A DNA stretch of 64,000 nucleotides from assembly GCF_000372525.1 (NCBI RefSeq), contig NZ_AQUR01000104.1, positions 239,200 through 303,199 on the forward strand, in the 5' to 3' direction. The DNA is from Cupriavidus neocaledonicus. GTDB taxonomy: Bacteria; Pseudomonadota; Gammaproteobacteria; Burkholderiales; Burkholderiaceae. The notes below the pieces were generated by a model that was not told the origin of the DNA, ran no database searches, and was given only the letters and a program-made list of their open reading frames with translations. The position numbers and the translations under genes are program-made. This document shows positions 25,255 through 39,078 of the stretch, piece by piece; the stretch's first letter is position 1; the number at the start of each line of letters is the position of its first letter.

Positions 25255-26157
25255 TTATTTCTTGAACAGGATGCGCGCCAGGATGTTCAGGGCCAGCACG
25301 CCGATCGTAATCAGGAACACGCCCGCCCAGGCCAGTTGCTGCCATTCGGTGAACGGGCTCATGGCGAAGCGGAAGATCGTCACCGGCAGGTTGGCCATCG
25401 GCTTGTTCAGGTCGGTGGTCCAGAACTGGTTGGACAGCGCGGTGAACAGCAGCGGCGCGGTTTCGCCGGCGATACGGGCCACGGCCAGCAATACGCCCGT
25501 CACAATGCCGGCGTACGATGACTTCACCGTGATCGACAGCACCATCTTCCACTTGGGCGTGCCCAGGGCGAAGGCGGCCTCGCGCAGCGCGTTGGGCACC
25601 AGGTTCAGCATGTTTTCAGTGGTGCGCACCACGATCGGCACCTGCAGCAGCGCCAGCGCGCAGATGCCGGCCCAGCCCGAGAAGTGGCCCATGCGGGTCA
25701 CCACCAGCGCGTAGACGAACAGGCCGATCACGATCGACGGCGCCGACAGCAGGATGTCGTTGATAAAGCGGATAAGGCTGGCCAGCGGCGAGCTCTTGCC
25801 GTACTCGGCCAGGTAGATGCCCGCCAGGATGCCCAGCGGCGTGCCGAACAGCGTGGCCATGCCGACCATCACGAAGCTGCCGAAGATGGCGTTGGCGAGG
25901 CCGCCGCCGGCGGTATTGGGCGCCGGCGTCATCTGCGTGAACAGGTCCAGCGACAGCCCGCCGACGCCCAGCGTGACAGTGGTCCACAGGATCCACGCCA
26001 GCCAGAACAGGCCGAAGCCCATCGCCACCAGCGACGCGGTCAGCGCGTACAGGTTGACGCGGCGGCGGCGGCCCTGCAGGCGCGCGCGCACGGCATCGGC
26101 ATCGGGACGGACGGCGGGAATCGATACGGAAGTCATGGCTTGGCTCGCTTGGCTCAT
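25255..26157 (-). CDS. pstA: Phosphate ABC transporter permease PstA
   Basis: Inner-membrane permease, 300 residues with six helices. The periplasmic loop between helices 1 and 2 carries GGLSLDLFTQMTPAPNTAGGGLANAI, and the coupling motif is NALREAAFALGTPKWKMVL. The ATG at 26157 overlaps the pstC stop in ATGA and has GAGGG seven bases upstream; an in-frame ATG at 26136 is possible but less well placed. Confidence 0.96.
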   Translation of the reverse strand: MSQASQAMTSVSIPAVRPDADAVRARLQGRRRRVNLYALTASLVAMGFGLFWLAWILWTTVTLGVGGLSLDLFTQMTPAPNTAGGGLANAIFGSFVMVGMATLFGTPLGILAGIYLAEYGKSSPLASLIRFINDILLSAPSIVIGLFVYALVVTRMGHFSGWAGICALALLQVPIVVRTTENMLNLVPNALREAAFALGTPKWKMVLSITVKSSYAGIVTGVLLAVARIAGETAPLLFTALSNQFWTTDLNKPMANLPVTIFRFAMSPFTEWQQLAWAGVFLITIGVLALNILARILFKK

Positions 26158-27122
26158 TTTGCGCCCTCATTCTTGGCCAGTCGCAGCAGCAACAGCTTGG
26201 ACAGCGCCAGCACCACGAAGGTGATGAAGAACAGGATCAGGCCCAGCTCCATCAGCGCGGCGGTATGCAGGCCGGCGCCGGCTTCGGCGAACTCGTTGGC
26301 GAGCGCCGAGGTGATGCTGTTGCCCGGCGAGAACAGCGAGGCGCTGTCCAGCAGGTTGGTGTTGCCGATCACGAAGGTGACCGCCATGGTTTCGCCGAGC
26401 GCGCGGCCCAGGCCCAGCATCACGCCACCGATCACGCCGGCGCGGGTGTAGGGCAGCACCACGTTCCACATCACCTCCCAGGTGGTGCAGCCCACGCCGT
26501 AGGCGGATTCCTTGAGCAGCACCGGGGTGACCTCGAACACGTCGCGCATCACCGAGGCGATGTACGGGATGATCATGATCGCCAGGATCACGCCCGCGCA
26601 CAGCAGGCCGATGCCCAGCGGCGCGCCCTGGAACAGCTTGCCGATCACCGGCAGCTGGCCCACCGTGGCCGCCAGCGGCTTCTGGAAATACTCGCCGAAG
26701 ATCGGCGCGAACACCAGCAGGCCCCACATGCCGTACACGATCGACGGCACCGCGGCCAGCAGTTCGATGGCGGTGCCGAGCGGGCGGCGCAGCCAGGCCG
26801 GCGACAGCTCGGTCAGGAACAGGGCGATGCCGAAGCTCACCGGCACCGCAATGATCAGCGCGATCAGCGAGGTCACGATGGTGCCGTAGATGGGCACCAG
26901 CGCGCCGTAGACATCGGCGGGAGGATCCCACTCCGCGGACCACAGGAAGCGCGCGCCGAAGGCCTCGATCGAGGGCCAGGCGCTGATCGCCAGCGAGACG
27001 ATGATGCCGCCCAGCAGCAACAGCGTCACGATGGCGGCGCCGCGCGTCAGGCCGCCGAACAGGATGTCGCCGAGCCGGCTTGGGGGCTGCACGCCGCGGG
27101 TGTCGGAGGGGATAGTCGCCAT
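26154..27122 (-). CDS. pstC: Phosphate ABC transporter permease PstC
   Basis: Inner-membrane permease partner of PstA, 322 residues. The first helix (GAAIVTLLLLGGIIVSLAIS) follows a short cytoplasmic tail; FLWSAEWDPPADVYGALVPIYG is the PstC periplasmic signature, and the coupling motif is KESAYGVGCTTWEVMWNVVLP. It begins 118 bp after pstS, and that spacer holds two stable hairpins. Confidence 0.96.
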   Translation of the reverse strand: MATIPSDTRGVQPPSRLGDILFGGLTRGAAIVTLLLLGGIIVSLAISAWPSIEAFGARFLWSAEWDPPADVYGALVPIYGTIVTSLIALIIAVPVSFGIALFLTELSPAWLRRPLGTAIELLAAVPSIVYGMWGLLVFAPIFGEYFQKPLAATVGQLPVIGKLFQGAPLGIGLLCAGVILAIMIIPYIASVMRDVFEVTPVLLKESAYGVGCTTWEVMWNVVLPYTRAGVIGGVMLGLGRALGETMAVTFVIGNTNLLDSASLFSPGNSITSALANEFAEAGAGLHTAALMELGLILFFITFVVLALSKLLLLRLAKNEGAK

Positions 27123-27147
27123 ATCGGAGAATTCAGGGTGGATCGCC

Positions 27148-27167
27148 GCTCCCGCCTGGGCGGGAGC
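27148..27167. terminator. Hairpin 1 in the pstS-pstC spacer
   Basis: Perfect 8-bp GC-rich stem (GCTCCCGC 27148-27155 with GCGGGAGC 27160-27167, loop CTGG). No T-run follows, so it is more likely an mRNA stabiliser or attenuator than a full terminator. Confidence 0.6.
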
Positions 27168-27201
27168 GCGGTGTCCAGGCGAGAACCAGGCTGCCCGGAC
27201 A

Positions 27202-27227
27202 CCGGCCCCGCGCTTGCGCGGGGCCGG
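27202..27227. terminator. Hairpin 2 in the pstS-pstC spacer
   Basis: Perfect 12-bp stem (CCGGCCCCGCGC 27202-27213 with GCGCGGGGCCGG 27216-27227) starting 13 bp after the pstS stop. It probably protects the pstS message or partly terminates, giving more binding protein than permease. Confidence 0.65.
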
Positions 27228-27240
27228 CGATGCCGTCAGA

Positions 27241-28272
27241 TCAGTACAGCGCCTTGCCCGAGGCGTCCTTCACGCTGCTCTTCCAGGTCGAGCGGATCTG
27301 GTTGACCACGTTCTCCGGCAGCGGCACGTAGTCCAGGTCGGCGGCCATGTTGGCGCCGCTCTTGTAGGCCCAGTCGAAGAACTTCAGCACTTCCGCGCCC
27401 TGCGCCGGCTTTTCCTGGTTCTTGTGCACCAGGATGAAGGTGGCGCCGGCGATCGGCCAGGCGTCCTTGCCCGGCTGGTTGGTCAGGATCTGGTAGTAGC
27501 TCTTGCTCCAGTCCGCGCCGGCGGCGGCGGCCTTGAAGGCGTCGTCGCCCGGCTTGACCACGGCACCCGACGCGTTCTTCATGTTCACGTGGGTCATCTT
27601 GTTCTGCTTGGCGTAGGCGTACTCGACATAGCCGATGGCACCGTTCAGGCGCTGCACGAAGGCGGCCACGCCCTCGTTGCCCTTGCCGCCGGTGCCACCG
27701 CCCGGCCAGTTGACCGTGGTGCCCTCGCCTACCGTGCCCTTCCAGTCAGCGCTGACCTTGGACAGGTAGTTGGTGAAGATGAAGGTGGTGCCCGAACCAT
27801 CGGCGCGACGCACCGGCAGGATGTCCTGGTTCGGCAGCTTGGCTTGCGGGTTCAGCGCCTTGATGGCGGGGTCGTCCCACTTCTTGATCTTGCCCAGGTA
27901 GATATTCGCCAGCACCTCGCCGGTGATGGTCAGTTCGCCCGGCTTCACGCCTTGCAGGTTGATCACCGGCACCACGCCACCGATCACGGTCGGGAACTGG
28001 ACCAGGCCCTGCTTGTTCAGTTCCTCGTCCTTCAGCGGCGCGTCCGAGGCGCCGAAATCGACCGTCTTGGCGCCGATCTGCTTGATGCCGCCCGACGAGC
28101 CGATGGATTGATAGTTGACCTTGTTGCCCGTTGCTTTGTTATATGCGTCGGCCCACTTGGAATACACGGGCGCCGGGAAGGAAGCGCCTGCACCGGTAAT
28201 TTCCGCCGCGAACGCAGTACCCGCCACCACCATCGAAACGATGCCTGCCACGGCAGTCTTGACCAGCTTCAT
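27241..28272 (-). CDS. pstS: Phosphate ABC transporter substrate-binding protein PstS
   Basis: Periplasmic phosphate-binding protein, 343 residues. The start MKLVKTAVAGIVSMVVAGTAFA is a Sec signal peptide cleaved before AEITGAGASFPAPVYSKWAD. Phosphate-contact signatures are visible: GAGASFPAP, SIGSSGGIKQI, DFGASDAPLKDEEL and RRADGSGTTFIFTNYL. The ATG has GGAGG four bases upstream. It is the first gene of the operon and has two Pho boxes upstream. Truncation or lipidation signals are absent. Confidence 0.98.
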   Translation of the reverse strand: MKLVKTAVAGIVSMVVAGTAFAAEITGAGASFPAPVYSKWADAYNKATGNKVNYQSIGSSGGIKQIGAKTVDFGASDAPLKDEELNKQGLVQFPTVIGGVVPVINLQGVKPGELTITGEVLANIYLGKIKKWDDPAIKALNPQAKLPNQDILPVRRADGSGTTFIFTNYLSKVSADWKGTVGEGTTVNWPGGGTGGKGNEGVAAFVQRLNGAIGYVEYAYAKQNKMTHVNMKNASGAVVKPGDDAFKAAAAGADWSKSYYQILTNQPGKDAWPIAGATFILVHKNQEKPAQGAEVLKFFDWAYKSGANMAADLDYVPLPENVVNQIRSTWKSSVKDASGKALY

Positions 28273-28299
28273 ATGTCCTCCAGAGAACATTGGTTGGGA

Positions 28300-28317
28300 A
28301 TGACAAATTTTTGACAA
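28300..28317 (-). promoter_or_regulatory. Pho box 1 upstream of pstS
   Basis: On the minus strand TTGTCAA-AAAT-TTGTCAT, a 7-4-7 direct repeat matching the PhoB consensus, 28 bp before the pstS start. The A-rich spacer also fits. Confidence 0.75.
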
Positions 28318-28338
28318 GACGAACTTTATGCTGCCCGT

Positions 28339-28356
28339 ATGACAATTCCGTGACAT
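28339..28356 (-). promoter_or_regulatory. Pho box 2 upstream of pstS
   Basis: On the minus strand ATGTCAC-GGAA-TTGTCAT, another 7-4-7 repeat, 39 bp upstream of box 1. Tandem Pho boxes are usual at strongly induced pst promoters. Confidence 0.78.
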
Positions 28357-28452
28357 CTTTAAATCTTCTTGAAACTGGCCTGCAGCAAGGTAATGACGGA
28401 GTTTCCGGCGCCGCGGGGAGCGGAATATGACGGCGGTTAATTGCGCTACTAG

Positions 28453-28481
28453 ATAAAAAAACGCCGGGCAAGCCCGGCGTT
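28453..28481 (-). terminator. Rho-independent terminator after glmM
   Basis: Stem AACGCCGGGC/GCCCGGCGTT (28460-28469 with 28472-28481) followed on the minus strand by seven T residues. It ends the rlmE-ftsH-folP-glmM transcript and separates it from pstS. Confidence 0.92.
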
Positions 28482-28502
28482 CCGTTCCGTGGATGAGAGC
28501 TA

Positions 28503-29846
28503 TCAGGCACCCAGCGCGTCCGCCAGCTTCCTGGCCGCGCGCTCGGCCATCTCGGCCTGCTCTGCCTCGACCATCACGCGCACCACGGGCTCGGTGCCCG
28601 AGGCGCGGATCAGCACCCGGCCGCGGCCCTCCAGTTCGGGCTCCACCTCGGCGCGCGCGGCCTGCAGTCCGGCATGGGTCTGCCAGTCGAAACCCTTCTG
28701 CACACGTACATTGATCAACGTCTGCGGGAACAGCTTCACGCCGTCGAGCAGTTGCGCCAGGGTCTTGCCGCTGCGGCGCAGCGCGCCCAGCACCTGCAGC
28801 GCCGACACGATGCCGTCGCCGGTCCTGTGGCGATCCAGGCACAGCAGGTGGCCGGAGCCCTCGCCGCCCAGCGTCCACTTGCGCTTGTTCAACTCCTCCA
28901 GCACGTAGCGATCGCCCACCTTGGCGCGCACGAAGTCGACGCCCTCGCGCTTGAGCGCCAGTTCCACCGCCATATTGGTCATCAGCGTGCCGACCGCGCC
29001 GGGCACCGCGTGGCCCGCGGCCTGGCGATCACGCACGATCAGATACAGCAGCTCGTCGCCGTTGTAGAGCCGGCCATCGGCATCCACCATCTGCAGCCGG
29101 TCCGCGTCGCCATCGAAGGCCAGCCCCAGGTCCGCGCCGTTGGCCTTGACCGCCTCGATCAGCTTCTCGGGCGCGGTGGCGCCGTAGCCGGCGTTGATAT
29201 TGCGGCCGTCGGGCTGGTTGCCGATGGCGATCACGTCGGCGCCGAGTTCATGGAACACCGGCGGCGCGATGTGATAGGCCGCGCCATGGGCGCAGTCGAC
29301 CACCAGCTTCAGGCCATGCAGGTCCTGCTCGTACGGGAAGGTGCTCTTGCAGAATTCGATATAGCGGCCGGCGGCATCGTCGATGCGGCGGGCGCGTCCC
29401 AGGTCGTCGGATGGGGCGCACACCATGGGCTCGTCGAGGGCCGCTTCGATCGCCGCTTCGACCGCGTCGGGCAGCTTGTCGCCGCTGGCCGAGAAGAACT
29501 TGATGCCGTTGTCGTAGTAAGGGTTGTGGCTGGCCGAGATCACCACGCCGGCCGACAGCCGCAGCGCCCGTGTCAGGTAGGCGATGCCGGGGGTCGGCAG
29601 CGGGCCCGTCAGCAGCACATGCACGCCCGCCGAGGTAAAGCCGGCTTCGAGCGCAGCCTCCAGCATGTAGCCCGAAATGCGCGTGTCCTTGCCGATCAGC
29701 ACGGTGGGCTTGCCCTGCCCGGTCCTGGCGCCGTGCGCCAGCACCTTGCCCGCGGCATGGCCCAACCGCATCACGAAGTCCGGCGTGATCGGCGCCTCGC
29801 CGACCTTGCCCCGCACGCCATCGGTCCCGAAATACTTGCGTGTCAT
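28503..29846 (-). CDS. glmM: Phosphoglucosamine mutase GlmM
   Basis: Converts glucosamine-6-phosphate to glucosamine-1-phosphate for peptidoglycan and LPS precursors, 447 residues. It begins MTRKYFGTDGVRG, the family start. The phosphoserine loop is VVISASHNPYYDNG, with Ser106 as the phosphorylated residue; the metal loop is GLAFDGDADRLQMVD; the sugar-binding loop is GGEGSGHLLC; and the phosphate-binding loop is RASGTEPVVRVMVEA. All four are intact. It follows folP by 61 bp, the standard order in this lineage. Confidence 0.97.
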   Translation of the reverse strand: MTRKYFGTDGVRGKVGEAPITPDFVMRLGHAAGKVLAHGARTGQGKPTVLIGKDTRISGYMLEAALEAGFTSAGVHVLLTGPLPTPGIAYLTRALRLSAGVVISASHNPYYDNGIKFFSASGDKLPDAVEAAIEAALDEPMVCAPSDDLGRARRIDDAAGRYIEFCKSTFPYEQDLHGLKLVVDCAHGAAYHIAPPVFHELGADVIAIGNQPDGRNINAGYGATAPEKLIEAVKANGADLGLAFDGDADRLQMVDADGRLYNGDELLYLIVRDRQAAGHAVPGAVGTLMTNMAVELALKREGVDFVRAKVGDRYVLEELNKRKWTLGGEGSGHLLCLDRHRTGDGIVSALQVLGALRRSGKTLAQLLDGVKLFPQTLINVRVQKGFDWQTHAGLQAARAEVEPELEGRGRVLIRASGTEPVVRVMVEAEQAEMAERAARKLADALGA

Positions 29847-29907
29847 TCGTTGTTTTCCTTTCTCTTCTGTGTTCTGTCCTGGTAGCCGACCGGCGTCGGC
29901 GCCTGGC

Positions 29908-30774
29908 TCAGTCCGCGTTGACAGATTCGTTGCGCACGGCCCACCAGGTCTTCACGGCGTCGACGGTCTGCTGTACATCATGCACGCGTACGATCAACGC
30001 ACCGCGCTCCACCGCACAGACTGCCGCGGCAATGCTGGCGGCGACGCGCTGCTGCGGCGGGCGGCCACCCAGGATGGCGCCCAGCGTGGATTTTCGCGAG
30101 ATGCCCGCCAGCACCGGCAGGCCGTCCAGCGCCAGCTTCGGCAATTGCCCGAGCAGGCGCAAATTATGATCGGGTGTCTTGCCGAAGCCAAATCCCGGAT
30201 CGAGGCAGATGCGGGCATCGTCGATCCCCGCGGCGCGCAGCGCGGCGACGCGCTCGGCCAGGAACCGCGCCACTTCGGCAACCACATCGTCGTAGTGCGG
30301 GTCTTCCTGCATGGTCTGCGGGTCGCGCTGCATATGCATCACGCACAGCCCCGCCTGTCCGCCCGCCACCGCCTCGACCGCGCCAGGCATGCGCAAGCCC
30401 CAGATATCGTTGATGAGATCGGCTCCGGCCGCAAGCGCGGCGCGCATGACCTCGGGCTTGTAGGTGTCGATCGACAGCGGCTTGCCACAGTCGCGCAGCG
30501 CTTCCACCACGGGGATCACGCGCGCCAGCTCGTCTGCCAGCGGCAGCGCCGCCGAACCGGGCCGGCTGGATTCCCCGCCGATGTCGATGATGTCGACGCC
30601 CTCGGCAATCATCTGCTCGGCATGGCGCAGCGCCGCGTCGCGGCTCGCATGCTGCCCGCCGTCGGAAAAAGAGTCGGGCGTGACATTGAGGATGCCCATC
30701 ACCAGCGGACGCTGGTCCAGGGCAAAACGGAAACGGCCGCACTGGAAGTGCCGGGTCTGGATCGTCTGCTGCAA
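29908..30774 (-). CDS. folP: Dihydropteroate synthase
   Basis: Condenses 4-aminobenzoate with the pterin pyrophosphate in folate synthesis, the sulfonamide target; 288 residues as drawn. Core motifs: VMGILNVTPDSFSDGG, DIIDIGGESSRPGS, LSIDTYKPEVMRAAL and DPGFGFGKTPDHNL. The start is uncertain. The frame opens to a GTG at 30834, but that lies inside the terminator-like hairpin after ftsH; I place it at TTG 30774, which gives a family-typical leader of 25 residues, although without a clear Shine-Dalgarno. Confidence 0.93.
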   Translation of the reverse strand: MQQTIQTRHFQCGRFRFALDQRPLVMGILNVTPDSFSDGGQHASRDAALRHAEQMIAEGVDIIDIGGESSRPGSAALPLADELARVIPVVEALRDCGKPLSIDTYKPEVMRAALAAGADLINDIWGLRMPGAVEAVAGGQAGLCVMHMQRDPQTMQEDPHYDDVVAEVARFLAERVAALRAAGIDDARICLDPGFGFGKTPDHNLRLLGQLPKLALDGLPVLAGISRKSTLGAILGGRPPQQRVAASIAAAVCAVERGALIVRVHDVQQTVDAVKTWWAVRNESVNAD

Positions 30775-30822
30775 GGTCGGAAGGCTTCGGCGATGCGCGC
30801 GGCTCGGCCGCGCAAAAAGGAA

Positions 30823-30847
30823 AAGCCGGTGCACCAGGCACCGGCTT
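30823..30847 (-). terminator. Terminator-like hairpin between ftsH and folP
   Basis: Stem AAGCCGGTGC/GCACCGGCTT (30823-30832 with 30838-30847, 5-nt loop), followed on the minus strand by TTCCTTTTTG. Since folP and glmM normally continue the operon, it may be a partial terminator or attenuator. Confidence 0.72.
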
Positions 30848-30904
30848 CAGGGACAGGCACTACACGGCCATCGCTACGGCGTCGTCAGTGGGACGAGCGC
30901 CGCA

Positions 30905-32788
<1,884 letters not shown>

Positions 32789-32945
32789 GGCCGAACTCCT
32801 TTGCAATTGCCTTGCCAACGGATAGCTGCATTGTAATGCAGCCCCCGCCCTCGAGGGGAAACAGAGAAACTATGATGCCGATAGCACCGGGTGAGGGTAT
32901 TTCCCTCTACATTTCTTATTCCGCCCTGGCTTGTATCGAGATCGG

Positions 32946-33611
32946 TCAATCCACTGTCTTGAGGTAGCGCCCAAGGATAAAGGTTTCGGAAGACTTGTCG
33001 CGCGACGCCTTGGGCTTGCGCTTCGCGACCACTTTGAACTGCCGCTTGAACTTTTCCACGATCTGGCTGTAGCCGCTCCCGTGGAAACACTTTACCAGCA
33101 ATGCTCCCTCCGGCTTCAGGTGGGCCTGCGCAAATTCAAGCGCCAGGTCGCACAGGTATTCGATCCGGGCCGCATCGGCGGAGGCCACACCGGACAAATT
33201 GGGGGCCATGTCGGACAAAACAAGGTCGATCTTGTTGCCGCCGGAGGCGTCCAGCACCACACTTTCGAGCTCGCGGAAGACCGATTCCTCGCGGAAGTCG
33301 CCCTGGATGAAAGTGACGTCGGCGACCGGTTCCATCGGCAGCAGGTCGATCGCCACGACGGCGCCGTCGATCCTACCGTCCCTGGCCCGGGGCGAGTCGG
33401 CCAGCTTGTTGCGCGCGTACTGGCTCCAGCTGCCGGGCGCCGCGCCCAGGTCGACAATGACCTGGCCCGGGCGGATCAGCTTGTCCTGCTCGTCGATTTC
33501 CTTGAGCTTGTACGCCGCGCGGGCGCGGTAGCCTTCGCGCTGCGCCATTTTTACGTACGGATCGTTGATGTGGTCGTGCAGCCACGAATGATTGAACTTG
33601 TTCTTTGCCAT
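32946..33611 (-). CDS. rlmE: 23S rRNA 2'-O-ribose methyltransferase RlmE (FtsJ/RrmJ)
   Basis: Methylates U2552 of 23S rRNA, 221 residues. The Rossmann SAM site is VIVDLGAAPGSWSQYA (about 52-67); the K-D-K-E catalytic set is represented by Lys in RARAAYKLKEID, Asp in LVLSDMAPNLSG, Lys in GALLVKCFHGSG and Glu in SRDKSSETFILG. It starts MAKNKFNHSWLHDHIND. It precedes ftsH by 157 bp, the same pairing as in E. coli, and diverges from yhbY. Confidence 0.96.
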   Translation of the reverse strand: MAKNKFNHSWLHDHINDPYVKMAQREGYRARAAYKLKEIDEQDKLIRPGQVIVDLGAAPGSWSQYARNKLADSPRARDGRIDGAVVAIDLLPMEPVADVTFIQGDFREESVFRELESVVLDASGGNKIDLVLSDMAPNLSGVASADAARIEYLCDLALEFAQAHLKPEGALLVKCFHGSGYSQIVEKFKRQFKVVAKRKPKASRDKSSETFILGRYLKTVD

Positions 33612-33872
33612 GCCAGATACCAGCCTGTTCCCTGCCCGCGCGCGCCGGCCGGGCCGGCGGCGCAGGTTTTCCTACTGTTTTGATGATTTTGCTGCCCGAC
33701 AGTGCCGGATTGACGGATAATACGCGCCAATCCGCATCCCGGCTTGCCGCCCTCGGCGGCTGTCGGCAGCCAGTTCCCGCGCGCTGTGTCGCGACCGGCG
33801 CGGGCGGCAGCGCCCGATTACCAGCGCCACGCGCTCTATCACTATTTCAAGCGCCTTATCCGGCGCCAACCT

Positions 33873-34376
33873 ATGCCCGCTCTACAACTAGTCCCCGCCC
33901 AGCGTTCCGACCTGCGCTCCCGTGCCCATGCCCTGAACCCGGTCGTGATGGTCGGCGCCGAAGGCCTGACCCGCGCCGTGCTGGCCGAGATCGACCGCAG
34001 CCTGGCCGCCCATGACCTGATCAAGATCCGCGTGTTCGGCGACGACCGCGAAGCGCGAATCGCCATCTACGAAGAAATCTGCGACCAGCTCAGCGCCGCG
34101 CCGATCCAGCATATCGGCAAGCTGCTGGTGGTCTGGCGTCCGGGCGAAGCCCGCCTGAAGGAAAACCAGGCCGAAGACCTCGGCCGGCACACGCCCGCCC
34201 GCCGCGGCGGCGCCGCGCCGCGCACGGTCACGGTGAAGAAGCCCAGCGCCGCGCCCAATCGTCGCCCGACCCGCAAGGAAGTCACGGTGCTTGGCAACGA
34301 GCGCGTCACCGCGGGCGGCAATGTGAAGCGCTCGCGCGCCCGCCCGACCAGCCAGAAGAAGAAGGCCCTGGGCTGA
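33873..34376 (+). CDS. yhbY: YhbY-family (CRM domain) RNA-binding protein
   Basis: Small ribosome-assembly-associated RNA-binding protein, 167 residues. The CRM domain covers about 1-95: RSDLRSRAHALNPVVMVGAEGLT, then the GxxG-like loop and KIRVFGDDREARIAIYEEIC. The C-terminal 70 residues are a basic, Pro/Arg/Lys-rich tail (PNRRPTRKEV, SRARPTSQKKKALG) longer than in E. coli YhbY (97 residues). The ATG at 33873 starts at the conserved N-terminus. It is divergent from rlmE and convergent with the DUF4149 gene. Confidence 0.9.
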   Translation: MPALQLVPAQRSDLRSRAHALNPVVMVGAEGLTRAVLAEIDRSLAAHDLIKIRVFGDDREARIAIYEEICDQLSAAPIQHIGKLLVVWRPGEARLKENQAEDLGRHTPARRGGAAPRTVTVKKPSAAPNRRPTRKEVTVLGNERVTAGGNVKRSRARPTSQKKKALG

Positions 34377-34458
34377 AGCGCCGGCATCAGGATTAAGCGG
34401 GCGCCGCCAGGCGCCCCGATGCGGCTCGCCGCGCCAGCGGCCGTGCCCGCGGCCGGCC

Positions 34459-34962
34459 TCACTCCCCGGCCGAACGCGGCGCCGAAGCGCGCCACACCAG
34501 CGCCAGCGCCAGCAGGCTTTGCAGCAGGTAGAAGGCGCTGGAGACGCCGTGCAGCATGCCGAATTGCGCCTGGTATGGCGATTCCGACACCCCCACGCCC
34601 AGCGCCAGCGCCTTTTCCTTCAGGCTGCCCATGAACGGCTGGATCCCGAAGTAACCCACCAGCACGCAGCCGAGCATGCCCAGCACCAGCCAGCGCAGGC
34701 TGCGATAGCGCTGGGCGCCGCGGCGGATCATCACGTTGCACAGCACCAGCTGCAGCACGCCGATGGTCACGCCGACGATGGCCTCGGTATGGAACAGGTG
34801 CCCGGCAATCATGCCCGCCATCTCGCGGCTGGGCAGCACCGAAAACAGCGTCGGCGCCACCATGTAGCCGACGGTCCACAGGCTGCCCGCCCACACCACC
34901 GTCAGCAGCAGGAAAATGCGGTGCGGCAGCGGCGGCAGGTTGTTATAGGAAGTGGAGAACAC
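34459..34962 (-). CDS. DUF4149 membrane protein
   Basis: 167-residue inner-membrane protein with four predicted helices (about 16-40, 58-78, 90-108 and 137-158). It has the FLLLTVVWAGSLWTVGYMVAPTLFSVLP start characteristic of this domain, which resembles a conserved beta/gammaproteobacterial family; no biochemical function is established. It starts 54 bp after greA on the same strand and is probably co-transcribed. Homologues sit next to greA and rlmE in related genomes as far as I know. Confidence 0.82.
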   Translation of the reverse strand: MFSTSYNNLPPLPHRIFLLLTVVWAGSLWTVGYMVAPTLFSVLPSREMAGMIAGHLFHTEAIVGVTIGVLQLVLCNVMIRRGAQRYRSLRWLVLGMLGCVLVGYFGIQPFMGSLKEKALALGVGVSESPYQAQFGMLHGVSSAFYLLQSLLALALVWRASAPRSAGE

Positions 34963-35016
34963 AAGCCGGCCTTTCCGGTGGCCGGCGCGGGCACAAGCCC
35001 GCCGGCCGGGCCGGCA

Positions 35017-35493
35017 TCAGATGTAGCGAACGGTAATGACTTCGTACTCGCGCTCGCCGCCCGGGGCCAGCACGGTGGCGACGTCACCTTCGAACTTGCC
35101 GATCAGCGCGCGCGCAATGGGCGAGCTGACCGAGATCTTGCCGGCGTCGAGGTCGGCCTCGTCGTCGCCGACGATCTGGTAGCTGACCGGATTGCCGGAC
35201 TCCAGGTCTTCCAGGTCGACGGTCGCGCCGAAGACGATGCGGCCATCGGTATCGAGCTGGGTCGGGTCGATGATCTGCGCAGCCGACAGCTTGGCCTCCA
35301 CTTCCAGGATGCGGCCCTCGATAAAGGCCTGCTTTTCCTTGGCGGCGTCGTACTCGGCGTTTTCAGACAGGTCGCCCTGGGCGCGCGCTTCCGAGATGGC
35401 ATTGATCACCGCCGGACGCTCGACAGCCTTGAGGCGCTGCAGCTCTTCCTTCAGGAGCTCTGCGCCACGCTTGGTAATCGGAATGGTGCTCAT
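35017..35493 (-). CDS. greA: Transcription elongation factor GreA
   Basis: Rescues backtracked RNA polymerase by stimulating transcript cleavage, 158 residues, the usual length. The start MSTIPITKRGAELLKEELQRLK leads into the N-terminal coiled coil, whose tip carries GDLSENAEYDAAKE with the acidic residues that reach the active site. The C-terminal FKBP-like domain ends KFEGDVATVLAPGGEREYEVITV. The ATG at 35493 fits the family; longer readings add unrelated sequence. It lies 247 bp after carB. Confidence 0.97.
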   Translation of the reverse strand: MSTIPITKRGAELLKEELQRLKAVERPAVINAISEARAQGDLSENAEYDAAKEKQAFIEGRILEVEAKLSAAQIIDPTQLDTDGRIVFGATVDLEDLESGNPVSYQIVGDDEADLDAGKISVSSPIARALIGKFEGDVATVLAPGGEREYEVITVRYI

Positions 35494-35644
35494 GTCTTCG
35501 TTCAACAAAAAAATGAGCCGCAGCGGAGCTGGAGCCAACCCCGGCAAACCCCGCCAGGGCACGTCCGCTCAACCGCGGCTTTCAGACAGGATCGAACGCG
35601 GGCACGCCGGTTCGATCGACGAATTTGACGTAGTTTAGGCCAGG

Positions 35645-35674
35645 AAGCCCGCCGGCAGCAACTCCGGCGGGCTT
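35645..35674. terminator. Hairpin between carB and greA
   Basis: An 11-bp perfect stem AAGCCCGCCGG/CCGGCGGGCTT (35645-35655 with 35664-35674, 8-nt loop). The following T-run is weak on the minus strand, so termination of carB is plausible but not certain. The rest of the 247-bp gap must contain the greA promoter; no clear box is seen. Confidence 0.55.
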
Positions 35675-35740
35675 TCCCGGCAGGACCGCCGCAACGCGGC
35701 CGGCCCTGTGGCCATGTGTTGCCTGGTTACCTTGACGGCA

Positions 35741-38989
<3,249 letters not shown>

Positions 38990-39078
38990 TGCACGCTCTC
39001 TTTATGGGCCGGCCCGCCTTGCCTGCGGACCGCGCCGGTAATCAGGGAATCCGTCCGGATTCGAAAATGTGGTCTGGC

